From positions 1 to 19,644 of the forward strand of contig CABUKE010000017.1 of assembly GCA_902492065.1 (NCBI GenBank): DNA of 19,644 bases, written 5' to 3'. Under the pieces are notes generated by a model, which saw only the letters and a list, made by a program, of their open reading frames with translations, was not told the DNA's origin and did no database searches. Each line of letters begins with the position of its first letter. The first letter of the stretch is position 1. Made by a program: the position numbers and the translations under genes. This DNA comes from an uncultured Eubacteriales bacterium (GTDB lineage Bacteria > Bacillota > Clostridia > UBA1381 > UMGS1253). This document shows positions 15,825-19,644 of the stretch, piece by piece.

Positions 15825-16514
15825 TTACTCCCTTTCTCCCCGGTACGGGCAAACGCGCATACAAATCCCGCATACCGCGCCGCGGCCAATGTGCTGAAAC
15901 TGTTTCTTCATATAATTACTACATGCCGCCGCGTCAATGATGTCGGCACGTTCCACGCCGTGCCGATACGGCGTCCCCCGGAGTGCCATCGCCGGGCAGC
16001 TCGCTGCGCAACGCATACACCCCATACATACGTCCCGTTCCCTCTCGCTTTCCTTACAGTCGAGCGGCAAATCCGTCAACACAGTAGCCAGCCGGACGCG
16101 CGGGCCGTAGCGGTAAGACAGAAACAGCGCATTTTTCCCAATCGTACCAAGCCCGGCCATGCGTGCTACCGCTTTGTGGCTGATCAGCGCGCTGTACGGC
16201 TGTTCCGCCGATGGAATCGACTGTGACGCCGCTACGGGAAGATACCGGTAACCGAGCGACTCAATCAAAAACCCAATGCGCAGCGCCGCCTGGTCAAGAA
16301 ACGCGTTGACTGCCCGGTAATGCTGGAAATATGCAAACGTAGGCGCGCCGTCAATTTCATCTATCACATAATCCGACAGCTTTGCCACAAGGCTGATTCC
16401 GTTTGGAAGCGACTGCGCACGTACAGGGTCAATCTTCCTGATTTTTGCAAATCCGACCTCGCTTATGCCCAGCTCCGACAGCCGGTCTTTTATGAGCGCA
16501 TTGTACTGCTCCAT
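15825..16514 (-). CDS. QueG-like protein with two 4Fe-4S clusters (short form)
   Basis: The 229-residue protein resembles the central part of epoxyqueuosine reductase: a SHKAVARMAGLGTIGKNAL block, LATVLTDLPL, a first cluster CMGCMRCAASCP and a second with Cys215, Cys218 and Cys222 (CGICMRVCP). QueG proteins usually have about 340-380 residues, with a C-terminal HEAT-repeat region that binds tRNA. That region is absent here, so tRNA epoxyqueuosine reduction is doubtful and another cobalamin- or Fe-S-dependent reduction is possible. The start is ATG 16514 with a GGGGGGAG site; a longer start at 16541 has no support. It is the first gene of the operon running to the dipeptidase and SLH genes. 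Confidence 0.85.
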   Translation of the reverse strand: MEQYNALIKDRLSELGISEVGFAKIRKIDPVRAQSLPNGISLVAKLSDYVIDEIDGAPTFAYFQHYRAVNAFLDQAALRIGFLIESLGYRYLPVAASQSIPSAEQPYSALISHKAVARMAGLGTIGKNALFLSYRYGPRVRLATVLTDLPLDCKESERERDVCMGCMRCAASCPAMALRGTPYRHGVERADIIDAAACSNYMKKQFQHIGRGAVCGICMRVCPYRGERE

Positions 16515-16562
16515 CTCCACTCCCCCCTGATTGTGCTGCATTGTAAAAAAAACGTCATAAAA

Positions 16563-16571
16563 ATTATAACA
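16563..16571 (-). promoter_or_regulatory. Extended -10 promoter of the QueG-like/rnhB/yraN/dipeptidase operon
   Basis: TGTTATAAT on the minus strand is a consensus extended -10 element. No good -35 box is found 16-18 bases upstream. Transcription would start near 16556, about 40 bases before the ATG at 16514. Confidence 0.7.
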
Positions 16572-16610
16572 TAAAAAAAATATTTTCCGCTACAAAAAGA
16601 GCGTCTTATA

Positions 16611-16619
16611 TGTTATAAT
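16611..16619 (+). promoter_or_regulatory. Extended -10 promoter of the DUF4364-like/NAGPA operon
   Basis: TGTTATAAT on the plus strand is a consensus extended -10 element without a recognisable -35 box. Transcription would start near 16626, leaving a leader of about 50 bases that contains the palindrome at 16630-16644. Confidence 0.7.
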
Positions 16620-16629
16620 TGTATCATAC

Positions 16630-16644
16630 ACATTTTACAAATGT
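16630..16644. promoter_or_regulatory. Operator-like palindrome just after the predicted start of transcription
   Basis: ACATTT-TAC-AAATGT is a perfect 6+6 inverted repeat with a 3-base centre. Its position, a few bases downstream of the expected transcription start, is where a repressor would block elongation. The downstream DUF4364-like protein is a candidate binder; that is inference. Confidence 0.4.
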
Positions 16645-16676
16645 ATGTCAGAACAATGGAGAGGTTGTAAACTTTT

Positions 16677-17228
16677 ATGAAACATTACTATAAAATCACA
16701 GACCCGTTTGAAATCCGAATCAGCGTCCTCTACACGCTTCTCCGGGCGCAGCGCGCCCTTGCGGCTTATGAAATTTCTCATATTCTGCTCGGCAGCGCAA
16801 AGATCGACTTTTTTGATATCCATGATGCGCTGGCGTTCCTGACTTCGGCAAAGGAAATCTACCAATTTAAAAGTATGGAAAACAAAACGCTCTACGCGCT
16901 GACAGAATCGGGTGCGGCGTCCGCGCAGGACTTTTCCGCGCAAGTCCCGCTTGAAGTACAGGAATACATAGACGAATGTATTGCAGAATTGTTTGCGGAG
17001 CAGGAGAAACAAAATGCGCTCATTGCGCACAGTGTCCCGGTCAGCTTTGACGAATATGCAGCGCATATGGAATTGAAGGACGGTAAAACAAGCTTGCTTT
17101 CCATGACGGTTTACGCCAAAGATGAGGCATTGGCGGATAAAATGTGTAAATCGTTTCGAAAAAACACAGCAAAAATTTACGATACGCTGATTGCCCTGCT
17201 GACAGACAGCAGGGATGATAAAGCGTAA
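16677..17228 (+). CDS. DUF4364-like putative winged-helix regulator
   Basis: The 183-residue protein resembles the clostridial DUF4364 group. Its first ~75 residues look like a winged-helix DNA-binding domain, with helices around EIRISVLYTLLRAQRALAAYEIS and AKIDFFDIHDALAFL, then a wing-like ENKTLYALTESGAA. The C-terminal ~90 residues include acidic helices and a beta stretch (DGKTSLLSMTVYAKD). There is no signal peptide, so it acts in the cytoplasm. It is the first gene of a two-gene operon with the secreted NAGPA protein, 24 bases upstream of it. GGAGAGG at 16658-16664 serves as ribosome site at a somewhat long spacing. Family recognition is from memory and moderate. Confidence 0.75.
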   Translation: MKHYYKITDPFEIRISVLYTLLRAQRALAAYEISHILLGSAKIDFFDIHDALAFLTSAKEIYQFKSMENKTLYALTESGAASAQDFSAQVPLEVQEYIDECIAELFAEQEKQNALIAHSVPVSFDEYAAHMELKDGKTSLLSMTVYAKDEALADKMCKSFRKNTAKIYDTLIALLTDSRDDKA

Positions 17229-17240
17229 AAATCCAATGGC

Positions 17241-17246
17241 GAGGTG
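17241..17246 (+). promoter_or_regulatory. Ribosome site GAGGTG that decides the NAGPA gene start
   Basis: GAGGTG lies 6 bases before ATG 17253. The GTG at 17244 is in frame but is part of the ribosome site, the same arrangement as at the SLH gene. Confidence 0.85.
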
Positions 17247-17252
17247 AACCCA

Positions 17253-19583
17253 ATGAAAAAATTGTTACTCCACACATTATTTGTCTGCTCGGCTATGCTG
17301 CTGTTTCTGCTGCCTAGCGTGAATACTTCGGCAGCCGATATCTCCTATGTATACAGTGACAGCCGGATGCTGACAAAAGGAGTGGAATTTACGACCTATA
17401 ACATTTTTATGTCCGACCGGACGTGGAACCGGGCGTACGTCGCGACGGCGGACCTGAGTCAGCCGCACCTCGAATTGCAAGTGCTCGGTGACCCGGGCGG
17501 TATAAACTATCTGAACACGGTTGGCAATATCGCACAGAGTTATGATACAACCGTTGCAATTAATTCCGATTTTTTTAACTGGGACGCGCGGCCGGGACGC
17601 GGCTCGCCGCTCGGTGCGGTTTATTTTAACAACACGATGACTTCCTCTCCCGCCTCCGGCTCAAACATGTATACCATTATGCAAGACTTGAGCGGCGAGG
17701 TCTTTACCGATATTATTGACTATAAATTTTTTGTTACCGCGCCGAACGGCGCACGCAAGCAGATTGCCGGAAAAAATAAGGCGAGCGACCTGTCGCAGAT
17801 TATGATGTACGACAAGAGCTTCGACAGTTATTCCATGGGCTCGACTTCTACCCAGTACGAGATGGTTGTCCGCAACGGCATTGTAGAGGAAATCCGCTTC
17901 AATAGCGAGCCAGTACAGATGACCGACGATATGTATATCCTCACAGGGCTGGCCGACTGGGACTCGTTTTTGATTGACAATTTTCACGTTGGCGATACTG
18001 TAACAATAGAAACGGAATCCAGCATTGATTTTAATTCCTTGAAGCTTGCCGCCGGCGCAGGAGCAAAAATCCTCTCGGATGGAAGCGTGCCGGACAGCTT
18101 TTCGCATACAATTGCTGGGCTTAACCCGCGAACGGCGTTTGGGATTGATTATGACCGGAAAAAGGTGTATCTCGCCGTGGTGGACGGCAGAAGCGGCAGC
18201 TCCAACGGGATGACCATGACGGAGCTTGGCTGGTTTATGAACTATATCGGCGCATATAACGCTGTAAATCTGGACGGCGGCGGCTCGTCGACAATTGTTG
18301 CAAAAAATCCGCAAAACGGCTCGCAGGAGCTGATCAACACGCCGTCGGACGGTGCGCAGCGCAAGATTGCGGCAACTCTGGCAGTCAATTCATCTGTAAA
18401 AAGCGCAGGTGGGCTGTATCATATGAAGATCACTCCCGATGGGGAAAACGTCTTTAAAGATTCGCACGTTAACCTTGCCGTAGAAGGCTTTGACGAATAC
18501 TATTTCCCGGTGTGGGTCGATACGAGTACCTTGTCGTATACTGTTTCCGGCGTGGAGGGATACGTAGAAAACGATGTGTTCTATCCGAAAAGTGCAGGAA
18601 TTGCGACCGTGACGGCATGGGCACCGAACGGTGCGGTCACGGATGTAAAAATCCGCGTGCTTGACCAGCCGTATGAAATCTCCCACGAAACAAATACCAT
18701 TGAAGTTACAACCGGCAGCGCAAAGGATTTCTGGCTGTTTGTCCGGGACGAAGCGGGTCATGTTGCTCATGTGCCGATGGCGGATATGGAGGTCAACTTT
18801 TCAGACGATATCGCGCATGTCAACGGCACGGCCATTGTCGGCGACCGGAGCGGCTCGGCGCTCATGAGCGTCAAGTTCGGCGATGCTGTCATCTATGCGG
18901 CAGTACATGTGGACGGCGTTCATGCAGAAATTCCTCTTCCGGAAGATAAACTCGGAACAGATACGAGCAATACGGCGGGTACAGGCGACAGCCTGCTGCG
19001 GTTTGCCGTGTTTGGAAGCGTGCGCGAGTCGGATACACTGTTTAATAATCTGATTATGAAAAAAGCTCTTAGCCTCATGAATACTCGGGCGGACATGGCA
19101 TTTATTCTGTCGACTGACCCGACCGCGAATCTTTCCTCTATGTTGACGATTCCAACGCGGACATGTTATCCGTTCAACAGCTTTGTGGAGCAGGACAATA
19201 CGTTCATTGTTCTCGATACCGAGGACGACTTCATGAGCGCACGGGAATGGAACTGGTTTATCAATGAGGTCAATAATTTGCAGACGCAGAATGTGTTTGT
19301 TTTCATGCAAACGAATTTGAAATTTACCAGCGCAAAGGAGACCCAACTATTAAAGGATGTACTGTCCGACGCGGCAGAGCGCGGACATACGGTATATACC
19401 TTCTATAACAATTGGGCGACTGCCGCCACGCCGGATAACGGCGTCCGTTATATTTCAACGCCAGGATTCTCGGACGATATTACAGCGTCGAGCTTCCCAA
19501 GTCTGAGCTATAAACTGCGTTATATTACGGTAAATGTTGATGCGAATCAAAATGTAACCTATCAATTCAATCAAGTTTATTAA
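17253..19583 (+). CDS. Secreted phosphodiester-glycosidase (NAGPA-type) protein with a degenerate phosphoesterase-like C-terminus
   Basis: The 776-residue protein starts with a signal peptide (~28 residues, NTSAA end). Residues ~75-385 match the NAGPA/phosphodiester glycosidase domain: AINSDFFNWDARPGRG, then NPRTAFGIDYDRKKVYLAVVDGR (~290), GMTMTELGWFM and the signature NLDGGGSSTIV (~341). Relatives uncover or cleave GlcNAc-1-phosphodiesters; in bacteria they act on surface or exopolysaccharide phosphodiesters. Two or three Ig-like sandwiches follow (~390-570). The last ~200 residues look like a calcineurin-type metallophosphoesterase (FAVFGSVR, IVLDTEDDF, FVFMQTN, the last where MHxPP is usual), with expected metal ligands replaced. 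No SLH or sortase anchor is present. It probably acts outside the cell, on an unknown phosphoglycan. It is co-transcribed with the DUF4364-like gene. Confidence 0.9.
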   Translation: MKKLLLHTLFVCSAMLLFLLPSVNTSAADISYVYSDSRMLTKGVEFTTYNIFMSDRTWNRAYVATADLSQPHLELQVLGDPGGINYLNTVGNIAQSYDTTVAINSDFFNWDARPGRGSPLGAVYFNNTMTSSPASGSNMYTIMQDLSGEVFTDIIDYKFFVTAPNGARKQIAGKNKASDLSQIMMYDKSFDSYSMGSTSTQYEMVVRNGIVEEIRFNSEPVQMTDDMYILTGLADWDSFLIDNFHVGDTVTIETESSIDFNSLKLAAGAGAKILSDGSVPDSFSHTIAGLNPRTAFGIDYDRKKVYLAVVDGRSGSSNGMTMTELGWFMNYIGAYNAVNLDGGGSSTIVAKNPQNGSQELINTPSDGAQRKIAATLAVNSSVKSAGGLYHMKITPDGENVFKDSHVNLAVEGFDEYYFPVWVDTSTLSYTVSGVEGYVENDVFYPKSAGIATVTAWAPNGAVTDVKIRVLDQPYEISHETNTIEVTTGSAKDFWLFVRDEAGHVAHVPMADMEVNFSDDIAHVNGTAIVGDRSGSALMSVKFGDAVIYAAVHVDGVHAEIPLPEDKLGTDTSNTAGTGDSLLRFAVFGSVRESDTLFNNLIMKKALSLMNTRADMAFILSTDPTANLSSMLTIPTRTCYPFNSFVEQDNTFIVLDTEDDFMSAREWNWFINEVNNLQTQNVFVFMQTNLKFTSAKETQLLKDVLSDAAERGHTVYTFYNNWATAATPDNGVRYISTPGFSDDITASSFPSLSYKLRYITVNVDANQNVTYQFNQVY

Positions 19584-19595
19584 AGAAATCACAAA

Positions 19596-19620
19596 AACGG
19601 GAGGGCAGCGCCCTCCCGTT
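19596..19620 (+). terminator. Strong GC-rich hairpin after the NAGPA gene
   Basis: An 11-base-pair stem (19596-19606 with 19610-19620) closes on a 3-base loop. It is followed by CCTTTCT, a poor T-tract, and preceded by an A-run, so it may terminate better in the reverse direction. The remaining 24 bases of the window are CT-rich and hold nothing I can name. Confidence 0.88.
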
Positions 19621-19644
19621 CCTTTCTCCCTCTCTCTCCTACTC

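Larger units (their letters stand above)
16562..16620. repeat. 12-base inverted repeat carrying both divergent -10 boxes
   Basis: AATTATAACATA at 16562-16573 is the exact reverse complement of TATGTTATAATT at 16609-16620. Each arm contains a TGTTATAAT extended -10 element facing outward, one toward the QueG-like operon and one toward the DUF4364-like gene. The spacer is 35 AT-rich bases. Confidence 0.85.

Noticed and set aside
15821..15889. Upstream extension of the RNase HII frame
   Set aside because: It overlaps the end of the QueG-like gene, shows no RNase HII similarity, and a good ribosome site precedes ATG 15820.

Overview
The window looks like chromosomal DNA of a monoderm, S-layer-bearing member of the Bacillota (class Clostridia, probably a gut or sediment anaerobe). 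The basis is strong AGGAGG-type ribosome sites, textbook sigma-A promoters, an SLH-domain protein, a DUF4364-type protein, a class II fructose-bisphosphate aldolase, and very large secreted proteins built from Ig-like modules. G+C is moderate in genes by eye, and intergenic DNA is AT-rich. I see no rRNA, tRNA, CRISPR array, insertion sequence, integrase or phage gene.

Layout. (1) Positions 1-6493, minus strand: one enormous secreted protein, at least 2164 residues and cut by the window edge. It has a signal peptide, three concanavalin-like domains, Ig-like and cadherin-like sandwiches, a right-handed beta-helix and a C-terminal NodB-type polysaccharide deacetylase domain. (2) 6494-6789: a T-rich divergent intergenic region. 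(3) 6790-7917, plus: an SLC13/ArsB-type anion permease. (4) 7946-9972, minus: a four-gene operon (ArsC/Spx-like protein, YjbQ, sirtuin, YgjP-like metalloprotease) behind a consensus promoter. (5) 10204-10824, plus: a cysteine-rich putative zinc-ribbon protein. (6) 10982-11917, plus: fructose-bisphosphate aldolase. (7) 11968-16514, minus: from its promoter end, a QueG-like Fe-S protein, RNase HII, YraN, an M19 dipeptidase, an SLH surface protein, and a small membrane protein with its own promoter. (8) 16677-19583, plus: a DUF4364-like putative regulator followed by a secreted phosphodiester-glycosidase (NAGPA-type) protein, closed by a strong hairpin.

How the genes relate. Three proteins face the cell surface (the giant exoprotein, the SLH protein and the NAGPA protein), so polysaccharide or envelope handling is the main theme. 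The rest is housekeeping: glycolysis, RNA/DNA hybrid removal, peptide turnover and protein deacylation. Several junctions are translationally coupled by 1- or 4-base overlaps (ATGA or TGATG). I found no complete, clearly new multi-gene system. The most notable items are the giant modular exoprotein with an internal domain duplication, a NAGPA protein whose C-terminus looks like a dead metallophosphoesterase, mirrored divergent promoters forming an inverted repeat next to an operator-like palindrome, and the zinc-ribbon protein beside fba.
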